A stretch of 64,000 nucleotides of DNA, taken from Macrostomum hystrix (taxonomy: Eukaryota; Platyhelminthes; Macrostomidae). The notes below the pieces were generated by a model. That model was not told the origin of the DNA, did not search any database, and saw nothing but the letters and a program-made list of their open reading frames with translations. The stretch is taken from the NCBI GenBank assembly GCA_950097015.1, contig CATNEN010000003.1, forward strand, positions 5,875,501-5,939,500, written 5' to 3'. Within the stretch, counting starts at the first letter, position 1. Each line of letters starts with the position of its first letter. This document shows, piece after piece, positions 47,729 to 62,795 of this stretch. The translations under genes were made by a program, and so were the position numbers.

Positions 47729-48900
47729 GGATGATAATAGAAGGGCCAGTTGTTGCAAAAAACGGCGAAATGACGAACACACAATGTTAGAGGTTGCTTT
47801 TGTTCTCGCCCGCAAAGCTCAATTGAGTGTTTTTATTGGACTGTACCCAGTAATTATTGCTGTGAAACTATTTTTGCTTCCCAGGGTTAAAGCCAAACGA
47901 ATAATATAATGTAGCTCTGGCCCAATGACTAGCCTGTCCAATGATTAGATAGTTATACAGAGAGTGTACATTTCCAGCCACGCTCTATACTACTCACAGG
48001 AGTTTGTTTCCAATATTTATTCGAGAAAAAGAACCACGAAGACAGAGTTTTAAAACTTTGACGTCTTGCATGTGTGGCGAGACGGTAACTAACTTTAAAA
48101 ATGAAAACCGTGACAGTGTGAAGCTAATGCCAGAACTGACCCATTACTGTCCACTTTTTTCCAATAATTTCGTTATATTTTTCAAAGTGATTTTTTTTTA
48201 ATGCAACAGTGAGTGGAGAACTCACCTTTTAAAGCTGGCCGCGTTTTTGATTAGTGTTTTAGTGTTTTCTAACTAGCGAAATCCAAGTCTCTTGTGATCG
48301 TCTGCAAACCAGAGAGTTCTCTTTTATTGAGATTTCAACAGAAGTCGCTTATTATAATAAGCACTAGCGGTTTCTAAGGTCGAGCAACCGATTGTCAATA
48401 TTTGCTCACCATTGCCTGGGTCAATAATGCGACTAGAGATGCCTCCAGGTAGACCAACGAGACCCGCCAGGTGGAAGGAATTAATTAGAAATCTCACTGA
48501 GAAGCTATTGCAGGCAAGAGACACACAGCTAGACGTGCTTCAGACTGTGTGCCCCCCATCTCACGGCAATAAACACTGTGCAAAGCCAGTCCACAAAAAA
48601 TGACTTTGTTGTTTTTTGTCTTTGTCAACTAAAACCTCTAAAACCAGAAAGTTATTCTATTAATAGAATAACCTTTTCTACTCTCCTCTGATTTCTATTT
48701 GCGACGAGAAATGCAAAATATACGCTTGTAAAGTGGCGTGTTGGCAATGAAGCGGCTCACTGAAGGCATAAACTAACTGGTAGCCGTTGCTGAAGCTGAG
48801 GGTGGTCTGCCAAAGGTAGAGGGGTAGAGGGGAAGCGGCAGGACAATGATGTGGGAGTAGAAGGTCCTATGGACTAGTCAGAAGCCTAAGCTCTGTTCCT
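47729..48900. other. Intergenic, 5' flank of FREM1
   Basis: Head-to-head spacer between FREM1 (minus) and the glutamate receptor (plus). An unrecognised 63-codon frame at 48412-48603 is present but has no ATG at its start. Nothing else is supportable. Confidence 0.4.
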
Positions 48901-48901
48901 A

Positions 48902-49150
48902 GGTTGTAGCCTAGTGGTTAGAGCGTCGGACTCACGACTTGAAGGTCGGAGGTTCGATTCCCGACTCTACTGGAACAATTTGTGTCCTTTAGCAAGACGC
49001 ACAACTTTGTATTGCTTCAGTTCACCCAGCTGTTAAATGGGTACCAGCATCAGCTGGGATAATTGAGGGTGGGTGTGGCGTCCCCCCAGTCCATGGACTG
49101 AACAGCCGTACGCAGCCTTCAGATGCGCCGCGCAATAGCTGTCATCATCA
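48902..49150 (+). repeat. SINE family B, best-preserved copy
   Basis: The tRNA-like head GTAGCCTAGTGGTTAGAGCG, CGGACTCACGACTTGAAGG and GGTTCGATTCCCGACTCTAC could fold as a tRNA with CAC in the anticodon position. The body follows (GTCCATGGACTGAACAGCCG, GATGCGCCGCGCAATAGCTG). It is the copy with the fewest apparent changes. Confidence 0.9.
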
Positions 49151-49265
49151 TTGCCTGTGCACCTGATGTGCGTTTGAAAGCTTCAACAAATTATATTTCC
49201 AGTAAATTTTTTATTCACTTTTTTCACCTAAAAAGCCTAAAATAGTTTTCTGTAATCATTTTAGG

Positions 49266-52097
49266 GCCCTCCAATGACATCGTTTCTGCACGAGTTTCCA
49301 AACAAAACTGTCATTCTGAGAGGAATGACAATGGAAATACTGAAATATCTATTGGAACAGTTGGAATTTAGGTTCGCCCGTTCTAAAAACTTTTGAAGCA
49401 TCGTGTAAAAAGTATATATTTTATTCAGCGTCGTTTTTTAAGAAACTTTACTGAGAGGAAATCTATTTTAATGTATCGCGAAAGACTCGGATGATGGCAC
49501 ATGGCTCGACTTATTTCACTGGCTGCGTTATAGAGCCACAGAGAGGGGTTGGTTTTAAGGGCCGCTTTCTAATTTGTTGATTGTCTTATTTCTTCGATAT
49601 TGTTATAAAATAGGAGTCCGACATTGCCGCCGCACCGTTCACCAAGACGACGGCGCGCGACGCGGTCATCGATTGACTTACTTGACTTAGCGGCAGGGGG
49701 CCTCCATGACGGACGCAGCGAGGAGGCGGCTGGTGCCGCCCATATCGCTAACCCCTGGCAGCCAGACGGCCTCCAGCGAGGCGGTGCCGCTCAGGGTGGT
49801 CCGTCGGTCGGTTCCGCCGCGCGATCTTCCTCGCCATTGGCTGGGAAGAAATCAGCTCGGCCGGTATCCCGGAGGAAGTGGGCGAGCTGTGGGATGTTCT
49901 CGGGCGAGCAGGCTTCGGCAAGAGTCGGTGCCGGCCCGAGATGCTTTAGCCTAGCCCGGGTGAAGGCCGGGCAGTGGCAGATGAAATGTTCGGCGTTTTC
50001 ACGTCCGGAGCAGCAGAAGGGACACGTTTCCTCAGGCACGTGGCCTTGGAGGTAGCGGTGTCTGGTGAAGCAGCCATGTCCCGAAAGGGCCATGGTGACT
50101 GCTCTCAGGTCTCTGCGGTTTAGCCTGAGTAAGGCCTTACGCAGGTTACTAGAGGGGGTTGGCACCGCAGCCCTGGACTGGCGACAGTTCAGGGTGCTGG
50201 ACCACCTCCTCCGATGTTGGGTCTCCATCCAGCGGTTGATGCTGGAGTTGACAACAGAGGCGGGGATCGGGGATTCCGGGCCCGGGCCCATCAGGGAGCC
50301 GGCTGCTCCAGCCTTTGCAAGCTGGTCCGCCATCTCCTTCCCTGTGAACCCGGCATGCCCAGGGATCCACATCAGCTCCACCTTATTAGACTGCGCCAAC
50401 CCGTTTAACTGGGTGTTGCAGTCCAAGGTGGTTCTGGAGCGAGAGGTGCAGCGGCTGAGGGCCTTGAGGGCTGCTTGACTGTCGGAGTGAAAAAAGATCC
50501 TCCGACCAGCCAGCTGCCTCTGGCGCAGCTCAGCCGCACAGAAGCTGATGGCGAGCACTTCGTTTTGGAAAACGCTAGAGCTCTTGCCACAGTATTGGGA
50601 GTGGGTCCAGAGGACCTCACCACCCGAGGCGACGCACACTCCGAATCCCGATTTACCGTTCATCAGAGAGCCGTCAGTGTAACAGTGGACTGCCGGGTCA
50701 TCCCAGCAGTCCTTTACCTCATTACGAGGGGAGATGCTGACTTTGTACCTGTGGCTCCGGAGTAAAGTGGCCGGGGCCCCGTCCGGCCACTGCGACGGTC
50801 ATCGATGCGACGGTCATCGATTTCTCTTCGCCGCTATTTCAAGAGTCGACGTCGATCCTTCTGCCAAGACCGCCGCCAGAATCCAAGCTGTGGAATGTTT
50901 TCACTCCACTCACCCTGGCAACCTGGCTAGTCACCACTAGCCTTCTCTTAGCAGCCTTCTGTACATGGCTGTTGGTCTATTTTTCACCGTTTACTGCATA
51001 CAACATGGGGCTAGAATGGGCCATTGCTGATGAGATCTTGCTGAAGGAGTACTGGACGGCTATTGGTAGCTTCCTGCAGCAGGGTCAGGACTTTTATCCC
51101 ATCGCAAAGTCACCAAGAACGGTAATGACCTTCTGGTGGCTATTTACTGTGATCATCTATGCCGCCTATGCAGGTGAAAACTGTCAAAATTAAACATTTA
51201 CCTAACTGCTCACTCTGCTTGACCAGCTTGTTCAGTGTCACCCCATAACTGTCTCAATATTTTTACCTTCAGGTGATCTTACTGCTCACCTTACTGTCAC
51301 CATCACCGACTTTCCAATCAAAAGTCTGGACGATCTAGCCTCACAAACAGCGATCAAGCCTTACACTTATCCTGGAACCAACTTTCACAACTTGCTGAAG
51401 ACTGCTACATCTGGTGTGTACAAGAAGATTGCAGACATCATGGTCGAACTGGGACCCTATGATAAGTGTCCATCAAATGTAAGCGTGCCTTTTGGCTGTT
51501 CTGCCATCACGCACTGGAATCAAATGATTCATGCAGTTACTCATTAGATTTACTCAATCGATTTTTTAGTATCGATTGAGTATCGATAACTTCTAACCTA
51601 ATAATTTCCAGCCGCCAAAGCATGAACAAGCGTGCCTCACTGACTACACCTTCCAACTGGCTATCGCAAAGAACAACTGCTCCCAATTTTACCTAGCCGA
51701 TGAGTTTATTCGACACCTTTACAGTAGCCTTCATGTTCCCCAGAGGATTCCATCTTTGCGGATAAAATTAACTTTCAGTGAGCACTGAAAATTAACTGCT
51801 ACTTTTGTTAGTTATTATTTCATTTTTAAGCTAAACCATGAAGCACAATGCAACAATAGTCTGCAGAAACTGCACGAGACTGGACAGATGCAGCGCTGGT
51901 TTCAGCTTTATTGGTCCAGCGACAAAGTGTGCACCATCGGCACATCCACCGAAGCTGACAGCATTAACTTAGAATGTGTCGGTGGCTGCTTCATCGCCGC
52001 ATTCAGCCTGTACAGCCTCGGCCTTCTAATCCTGCTGCTGGAGCTGATTTGGACGAAGGTAGCCAACAAGCAACCGCTTGACTGCGGGCTCTACTGA
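49266..52097 (+). CDS. Ionotropic glutamate receptor, ligand-binding exon split by LINE
   Basis: Exons seen: 49266-49371 (start of lobe S1, [17 protein letters not shown]), 49614-49674 continuing after the LINE at 50823-51173, then 51273-51478, 51612-51777 and 51844-52097 (stop). Joined across the LINE, lobe S1 reads [18 protein letters not shown] + FSSPLF, keeping the Arg that binds the ligand carboxylate. M1 is [20 protein letters not shown]. The pore loop SFLQQGQD has Gln at the Q/R site. The M3 gate is [12 protein letters not shown] (usually SYTANLAAFLTV). S2 has FYLADEF with an acidic residue, and M4 is near the C-terminus. No amino-terminal domain is visible, and the S1 link between 49371 and 49614 does not phase, with stops near there. 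It is a cation-channel receptor by family. With the LINE in place it is probably not functional. Confidence 0.75.
49663..49674. repeat. 12-bp LINE target-site duplication, left
   Basis: CGGTCATCGATT, matching 50811-50822. It encodes the end of the conserved VID in the receptor exon. Confidence 0.85.
49675..50810 (-). mobile_element. 5'-truncated non-LTR retrotransposon with RNase H
   Basis: On minus, an open frame runs from the right edge to a stop at 49791. It encodes an RNase H domain: [16 protein letters not shown] (first Asp), [10 protein letters not shown] (Glu), [11 protein letters not shown] (Asp), [19 protein letters not shown] (His and Asp). A zinc knuckle [19 protein letters not shown] follows. 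This order is typical of the C-terminus of RNase H-bearing LINEs (I/Jockey/R1-like clades). The reverse transcriptase is missing, as expected for 5' truncation. The 3' end is a short TAAGTCAAGTAAGTC-type tail, not poly(A). Flanking 12-bp duplications mark the insertion. Confidence 0.92.
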
Positions 52098-52104
52098 CGG
52101 AAAT

Positions 52105-52272
52105 GGACAACGAAAAGGAACACTTTTAACAGAAAAATTCTAGCGGAACAATTCTGGCGGAAACAGTTCTAGCGGAACACGCTTTTAACGGAACACTTCT
52201 AGCGGAACACGCTTTTAACGGAACACTTCTAGCGGAACAATTCTAACGGAACAATACTATCGGAACAAATGC
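52105..52272. repeat. Short 15/30-bp tandem repeat in receptor 3' region
   Basis: Repeats of TTCTAGCGGAACA alternate with CGCTTTTAACGGAACAC, starting 8 bp after the receptor stop codon. About ten imperfect units. Confidence 0.8.
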
Positions 52273-54655
52273 ACCGATAACTGGCGTAATACTGTACGCA
52301 GAAATGGCTGGGCAACTTTTTTCTTTTATTGGCTAATTGAAAAACAATGTAAGACTTCTCTACACTAGCCTTGGATTGTAATTACTCTAAAGAGCAGAGC
52401 ACGCTCGTAAGAGTTAGTCCCGAAATGCTCTCGAGACACCAGAGAGTTCACCCGCTTGAAAATCTGCGTGGCACCCAGATCAGCTAGATAACAGCCACTG
52501 CATTCAGCGTTTAGAAGTACAGATCATCGTTTGTTTATTTTTGTTTATTAAAACTGTTCTCTGTCATGCTTTTCTTCATAAGAATGTGGGCTAAAAATGT
52601 TTCAAAAAGAAAACAGGTTTTAATGCGAATCAATTTACTGACGTCAAAAACGATATTATCATGGGAATCATCAGGAATATAGTGTGTCTTTGTGTGTCTT
52701 TTCACAACAAATGAAGCAATAAAAAGCTACAGCACCGCCTGTGAGGTTTTCCCTTAACAATGAAGTTCTTATATGAAGGCGGCCGCGTGGGCGGCGAGAA
52801 TCAGTTCGCTGTACTGGCACGCCGCTGTCTGCGTGTCGCCTTCCATGAGGTTGTCTGATCTGAATATTATTAGCTCAATTTGACATGAACCACAAGCCAA
52901 TCCAAGGAACCAATGGCGTTTTGTAAACATTATCTCATTCAAACTAACCATTTTTACGTTACAATATTTTGGTGGAGGTCTTTCTTAAACTTGGCTTCCA
53001 CGAAGCAGCCAGCAACAATTATAATTATTTTCTACAAAAATGTTATTCACTTATTTACTATTTGTACTACAATACGATCAAGCAAACGCTTATTTCTTTC
53101 CAGCTTTAAAAGCTCATATATTAGTAGGAGAAGTCGAAAAGGATGGATAATAGTTTGTACTTAACACGAACGAGAAATATTTCACTACATGCGACAGTTT
53201 CTTTTAATTCTCGGAGTTTTTTTCATTTTAAGTTTCTTATAGATTAACAAAATATAGATACTTTTTGTGCAGGTAATTGTTTTTGTCTAAACAAGAAAAT
53301 TTCAAGTATATTAAAGTTTCTTTTTTAACTAAATGTTTAGACAGACAGTAATTTATAGCAAGCATATACAAAAAAATATTCTATTTCAAAGTTTCCGTGT
53401 GCAAAATTTAAAATGTAAAAAATCAAAATATTATTAAAAATTATTTCATTAATAAGTGTTAAATTGATATAAAATAGGTTCATTAATAAGTGTAACTTCT
53501 TAGTGACTTTTTCTTCGAAAATTCGATGGTATACTTTGACCTAACCAATATGTTAGGCCTGAAAGACATAAAGTTTAGTATGGAAATTCCCACACAAGTG
53601 TAACCAATTAACACAGTAGCTCGTGTATTTTTAACTTGGCTTTTAATTTGCTGTTTTGTGGAAGATACTAGATTATCAACTAAATAGAAGAATACTAAAT
53701 ACCAAAATGTATGGTTATAAAAAAGTAGAAAAAATCTATATCATTGTGCTCTAACTTTTTTCTATTTCAATTTTCTGGAGATAATAGTAATATCATTTTC
53801 TTATTAACTATTGAACTCTTAGAAAGTGATGCATACTATTGTTGTATTTTAGGCTTGCTAATTTAAATATTTAACTGCTTGCCACATCACAGGCTTACTT
53901 GTTGATTTGTAAAACTAGTTTTTTTTAAAACAATTGCTATTAAAATTAAAGTCAAATTTTACTGCTTTTATTTGAAATTAGTTTCTTTTCTTACTTCTTA
54001 CTTACTTCATTTCTTACTTAAATATTTTATCACAATGCTATAAAAACTGTCTATCTTTTCCCAGAAAATGTTTGTACATGGATTTCAACAAACAATTGGA
54101 CATGACTATGTAAGAAAAATGATTCAAGAGAATCAAGACAAGGATTGTTAGTAATCTGGGTTTTTATGTTATAATAAAAATGGAATAAAAAAACAATTTA
54201 TGGCTAACGCCAATAAGTCATTATTATTGATTTTTATTTATATATTTCAGTCCTTTAATTTAGGGTTTAAATTTTTTCATTCAATTATAATTTAATTTGT
54301 ATATTTTATTAAAAATATCTAGTAAAATACTTCTTTAAGTTTTTCAGTTTTCATTTTTGGAACACCTGTTTTAACAACAATGCTTCTGGTCGAATTACAG
54401 ATTTGATGTACTACTAGTTTACAGCGTTTGTCATAATTTTTCTGATCAAGTTATACAGAAGCCCAAAGTTGCAGCAATAAAGAGTTATCTGGTTGGTTTG
54501 GAATTTTATTTGATAGTACAAATACTCTAACTTTTTCACAACTCTCGTTAATTTCTTAGACAAGGAGTATTAAGTGTTATTATATTATCACATGAAACTT
54601 AATGAGTTTTACTAACTGTCACAATATTTCTTCAGCCCTGTAGAACTTCATCTGA
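52273..54655. other. AT-rich spacer, no gene recognised
   Basis: From about 52.9 to 54.6 kb the sequence becomes strongly AT-rich with many T and A runs and no convincing frame. It lies between the receptor 3' end and the first CCDC102A coding exon and probably includes the latter's 5' intron. A possible receptor poly(A) signal AATAAA is at 52718. Confidence 0.5.
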
Positions 54656-59263
<4,608 letters not shown>

Positions 59264-59289
59264 CATCGAATGCAACATAAAACATTTTT

Positions 59290-59295
59290 AATAAA
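59290..59295 (+). terminator. Poly(A) signal of CCDC102A
   Basis: AATAAA 27 nt after the stop codon at 59261-59263, giving a very short 3' UTR. Confidence 0.55.
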
Positions 59296-59604
59296 TGTAT
59301 TTTTGTGTTTTTTTCTATTCTCTTTCTGCTTGAATAATGCTATGTGATCTAAGATTATTGAAGATATTGAAAATAGTTCAAAAGCTGAACTTTTTGCTTC
59401 TTGTGTTGCTATAGCTTTGTTGTCGTTTCTGTTTTACGAGCTTTTTTATGCTAGGTTTGTCCCTTGCGCTTAGATAATTAATTCCTCCTGAGTTGGAGTT
59501 CAGCTAGCAAAGAAAAATACGCTGTGGTGGTGCTTCAGTATTTTATTTATTTGAATTTGCGATTTGACCAATTGCAGTTTGAAATATTTCTTAGTTGTTT
59601 AATT

Positions 59605-59923
59605 ACGCTCGCACCAAGGTCCCTAAGTTCGATTCCACTGCAAGGCCACATTTATTTGGGGCGCAGCCGCGGAGAGAAGGCTGGGGGCTTGTTGTGCAAT
59701 TTAATCCCTTGACGGCCAACCTCCAAGGCACAGTCAAATGTACTCTGCCTGACGATGAGAAAGTCAGAGTAGATGTACATACCTGTGTGAGCGTGCCTGC
59801 GTAGGGTATCTGTGTGCGTGTGTGCTCAGGAGTCCGCGAAATGGGCAGAATTGCCTCATCGCTGGCTGCGGGTCTAGTCTCACCAAATGATGTTCCACTG
59901 CCCGCAGCCCTCCTGCAAATATA

Positions 59924-59957
<34 letters not shown>
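59605..59957 (+). repeat. SINE family A with (ATT)n tail
   Basis: CTCGCACCAAGGTCCCTAAG, GGGGCGCAGCCGCGGAGAGA, GGCCAACCTCCAAGGCACAG, CTGCCTGACGATGAGAAAGT and CTGCCCGCAGCCCTCCTGC, then an (ATT)n run of about 30 bp at 59923-59957. The tRNA head is partly lost. Confidence 0.92.
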
Positions 59958-59958
<1 letters not shown>

Positions 59959-60734
59959 ATACGCTCGTAATACTTCTCGTTAAAGTTGTTGCTAATTAAA
60001 TTTTACAAAATAAAACGGCTTATTTTGAGGCGTAATGCTTCCTTTTAACTACTTCTTAAAAGTTGTTCATAACTTTATTTGTACGAGCTATTGTTGGTTT
60101 CGTTTATGCAGAAACTTTGCGATTTGCGCTAGCTTTGCCTGGTCGGTTTCCAGCGACCACAAATGACTGAGCAATATTTTAACTGGCTTAGCTTGAAGAA
60201 AAATTATATTGCGCATTTTTTGTTCGCGTTTTTAATGTAATACATAAATTTTATACATCGAGATACACATGTCAGATTATATTTGGGAACATTGCTTACG
60301 TTTCATGCAGGCTTATGCTTTTGATATAGTCTTGCACTAGTCCACAGTTTTTTGCTCCAAGTTTAGCTTAGCTAAAATTAATGTTGTTTTTTGAGTGGTA
60401 TCTAGTCGATTGTATCTTCACAAGGTTTTGGTATTTCGAGGTGCGTTTTTGCTGTTGAAATGAGTTTTGATAACTTTGGTTATATTTTGAAGACTCGTTC
60501 TTTGTTAATTTTTGTCGTGTTTATCATGTTTGAAATATTGTTTTAAAAATAAATTTTTCGAATAGTAACTGCTTGTTTGACTGTCCATTTTCTAAACCAC
60601 AAATTTGGTTCCAAAGTTTAAATAATTGATTTTAAAGGTGCAAGGGAGGTTCAATTCATAGACTGAACAGCTGTATGAACAATACCCTTGGAAGCTAAAT
60701 ATTTATCTATCTAACTGTATCAAGATAGATAGGG
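59958..60734. other. No gene recognised
   Basis: T-rich spacer between CCDC102A and ESCO with no frame of note. A short SINE B-like remnant (AGACTGAACAGCTGTA) lies at about 60659-60680. Confidence 0.45.
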
Positions 60735-60880
60735 ATTGGCTACCAAATATATACTTCGTGGGCCGAAAAGAGAGTTCAAATCGATGACAGTGGTCCAGAT
60801 TGATGAGGGGAGAGTTTAAAAAAAGGAAAGATGAGACAGAGTAAAGATGAGAGACGGGAGAGATAAGACAGGGGAGAATT
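60735..60880. mobile_element. Truncated relative of the 21.5-kb hAT-type element
   Basis: GTGGGCCGAAAAGAGAGTTC resembles the subterminal GGCGGGCCAAAGAGAGAACC of the hAT-type element, followed by a few degenerate units GATGAGAGACGGGAGAGATA AGAC. Terminal repeats are not seen. Confidence 0.55.
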
Positions 60881-61014
60881 GAGAGGAGGAAGATGAATTT
60901 CTTTAGTTCAGGTTTTATTGAGCTACTAGGAAAATAATTTGCTAATTAATTATGTTCATGAAACATGCCTACTTTCAGCAGCCTTAACTGTGTGCCAAGA
61001 CTCTTTGAGATAGG

Positions 61015-62067
61015 ATGCATTCCTCGCGAGCCTCGGCTGTGCCAATGACTAAAATGGCTCGCAAGCGAATTCAGCTCCAGCGGCAGCGTGAAAAGTCTCG
61101 GTGCTCGGGCCACCGCCCTGACCGCGACCGCAGTCGAAGTCGAAGCCCCGGTTTGCAAGGCTGCCGACAGTGTGGCATGGTCTACTCGTCGGCTCGGTCA
61201 TCCGATGTGCGTCGACACGCGCGTTACCATAGAAACCACCTAGACGCTGCTGAAGCTTTTTTTGTTCGATATTCAATGGCTGGTGACTCCGCTTGTCGTG
61301 GGCGTCGACGCATTGTAAAAGCGTTTTTCAATGGCGATCGAATTTTCCAGCTGACTGGCGAGCAAAGACCGCCAGCTTCCGCCGAGTTGGCCGCCGTGCG
61401 CCTGATGCGACGCGATCTGGCCGGCGCCGCTGCTGGTGACGTCGAAGACGACAACGATACGGCTTGCTGGCAGGCTGCTGGCTGTCCGGGTCGCATTGTG
61501 CTGATGTTCGCGAGACCCGGTCAGGGCATTATCGGCTGCTGTGTAGCTGAACCGATTCGAAGGGCTTACAACGTGGAGTTAGCCAGCGGAAACGGCGCTG
61601 GTAACGTCGAAGGGCACCCAAATTGTGTCGAATTTAATTCGATTAGTTGCAATAATTTTCGCAATGAAGCCTCTGAAAATGGAAGTGTTGATGCTGGACG
61701 AGGTGCCGATGACAATGAAAGCTGCGAAAATAGAGACTTCAATGATGCTAGTGACAATAACAGACATCGTTTTAACAATGCCTGCAGCTTCGAACCATCT
61801 CCAGACGATAGCGGACATAATCTTCAAGCGTTCCTCTGTCGTTCCGACATTGTCGCGAGAGCCTCGTGTGGCATCTACCAGATCTGGTGTAGAACAGATC
61901 AGCGGCGCACGGGGGTGGCCACTGCTCTGCTAGACGCTGTTCGCGAAGTCCTGTCCCCCGGTCTTATTCTGGACCGGCTTCAGGTGGCGTTCTGTTCGCC
62001 TAGTCCAGCTGGATACCAATTGGCAAGAGCCTACGTTGGCGGTGACCGATGGGTGCTAGTGTACTAG
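61015..62067 (+). CDS. ESCO: ESCO-family cohesin acetyltransferase, intronless
   Basis: Single open frame of 350 residues from ATG 61015. A short basic SR-like N-terminus leads to the ESCO C2H2 finger CRQCGMVYSSARSSDVRRHA (C50, C53, H68, H72). The acetyltransferase fold follows: GIIGCCVAEPIRRAY, CGIYQIW, the acetyl-CoA loop DQRRTGVATALLDAV, and the C-terminal CSPSPAGYQLARAYVGGDRW VLVY. ESCO/Eco1 acetylates cohesin SMC3 in S phase to set sister-chromatid cohesion. Two points differ from the family as I recall it: the Asp in the SDP motif near the C-terminus is Ser328, and the preceding Glu is Asp307. An Asn/Asp/Ser-rich insertion (about 195-275) splits the fold between CVAEPI and CGIYQIW. Lack of introns suggests a retrocopy, but the full-length frame argues for selection. 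Confidence 0.88.
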   Translation: MHSSRASAVPMTKMARKRIQLQRQREKSRCSGHRPDRDRSRSRSPGLQGCRQCGMVYSSARSSDVRRHARYHRNHLDAAEAFFVRYSMAGDSACRGRRRIVKAFFNGDRIFQLTGEQRPPASAELAAVRLMRRDLAGAAAGDVEDDNDTACWQAAGCPGRIVLMFARPGQGIIGCCVAEPIRRAYNVELASGNGAGNVEGHPNCVEFNSISCNNFRNEASENGSVDAGRGADDNESCENRDFNDASDNNRHRFNNACSFEPSPDDSGHNLQAFLCRSDIVARASCGIYQIWCRTDQRRTGVATALLDAVREVLSPGLILDRLQVAFCSPSPAGYQLARAYVGGDRWVLVY

Positions 62068-62672
62068 CAGAGTTTAGCGTTGTTGATGATGGTGTTCTGA
62101 CAGCGGAGTGAGGTGGATGCTGGTCAACTAAAACTGAATTGAGTCGGGTATCAAGTCTTGAAGACTTCTTATTTACTAGCTGCAACTCTTTATTTACTAC
62201 TATCTTGATGAACTGATTGTTCGATCATACAGCATTTTTCAGTTTCATCCCGAAAGGTATGAAACTTGCAACATTTTTCCGAACTGTTTTGCATGCGAGC
62301 CTTCAGTTTATTTAAAACATTTGTACGAACTTAGGCGTGAAATTCTTTGCAGTTTTCGGGCAAAATTAAAATTTTGCATTTGGTGTTATTGATCTTTCCT
62401 TTAATGTTTTTCACGAGAAATTTGTAACGTTTTGAAATTATAGTTTTGTTGCAAATACATAAATCAAATGCATTTGCAGCTTCGAACCATCTCCATACGA
62501 TAGCGGACACAATCTTCAAGCGTTCCTCTGTCGTTCCGACATTTGTGTGAGGAAACTAACAAAGGAAATGTATTTTCACAAAAATTAGTTTTATTCATTA
62601 TTTAGTTATTGTATTTAAGTAGTATATACGAGTAGTTACATTGGCTTTTAGTCAAGATGCGAGATATGAGAT
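62068..62672. other. Spacer with an ESCO fragment duplicate
   Basis: Intergenic between the ESCO stop codon and the GALNT poly(A) signal. The only recognised feature is the 68-bp ESCO-derived copy at 62477-62544. Confidence 0.6.
62477..62544 (+). repeat. 68-bp duplicate of ESCO coding sequence
   Basis: TGCAGCTTCGAACCATCTCC through CTTCAAGCGTTCCTCTGTCG TTCCGACATT matches 61783-61850 of the ESCO coding region with two visible differences. It is in the same orientation, about 410 bp beyond the ESCO stop. Confidence 0.92.
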
Positions 62673-62678
62673 TTTTAT
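62673..62678 (-). terminator. Poly(A) signal of GALNT gene
   Basis: AATAAA on minus about 120 nt after the stop codon at 62796. It supports this being the true last exon. Confidence 0.55.
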
Positions 62679-62795
62679 TAAAGTTGCTGGTCTTGGCCTA
62701 GTGGTAATTCTGCTGAATTCTGTTAAAGCGACCCCAGTGTAAGCCATCCCATCTTTCAGTCGCATAGTCTGACACTTAGGCTCCGACAACCATGG

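Noticed and set aside
48904-48975. Functional tRNA gene (tRNA-like fold)
   Set aside because: The same head is joined to the same SINE body in at least five places, so it is the tRNA-derived 5' part of SINE B.
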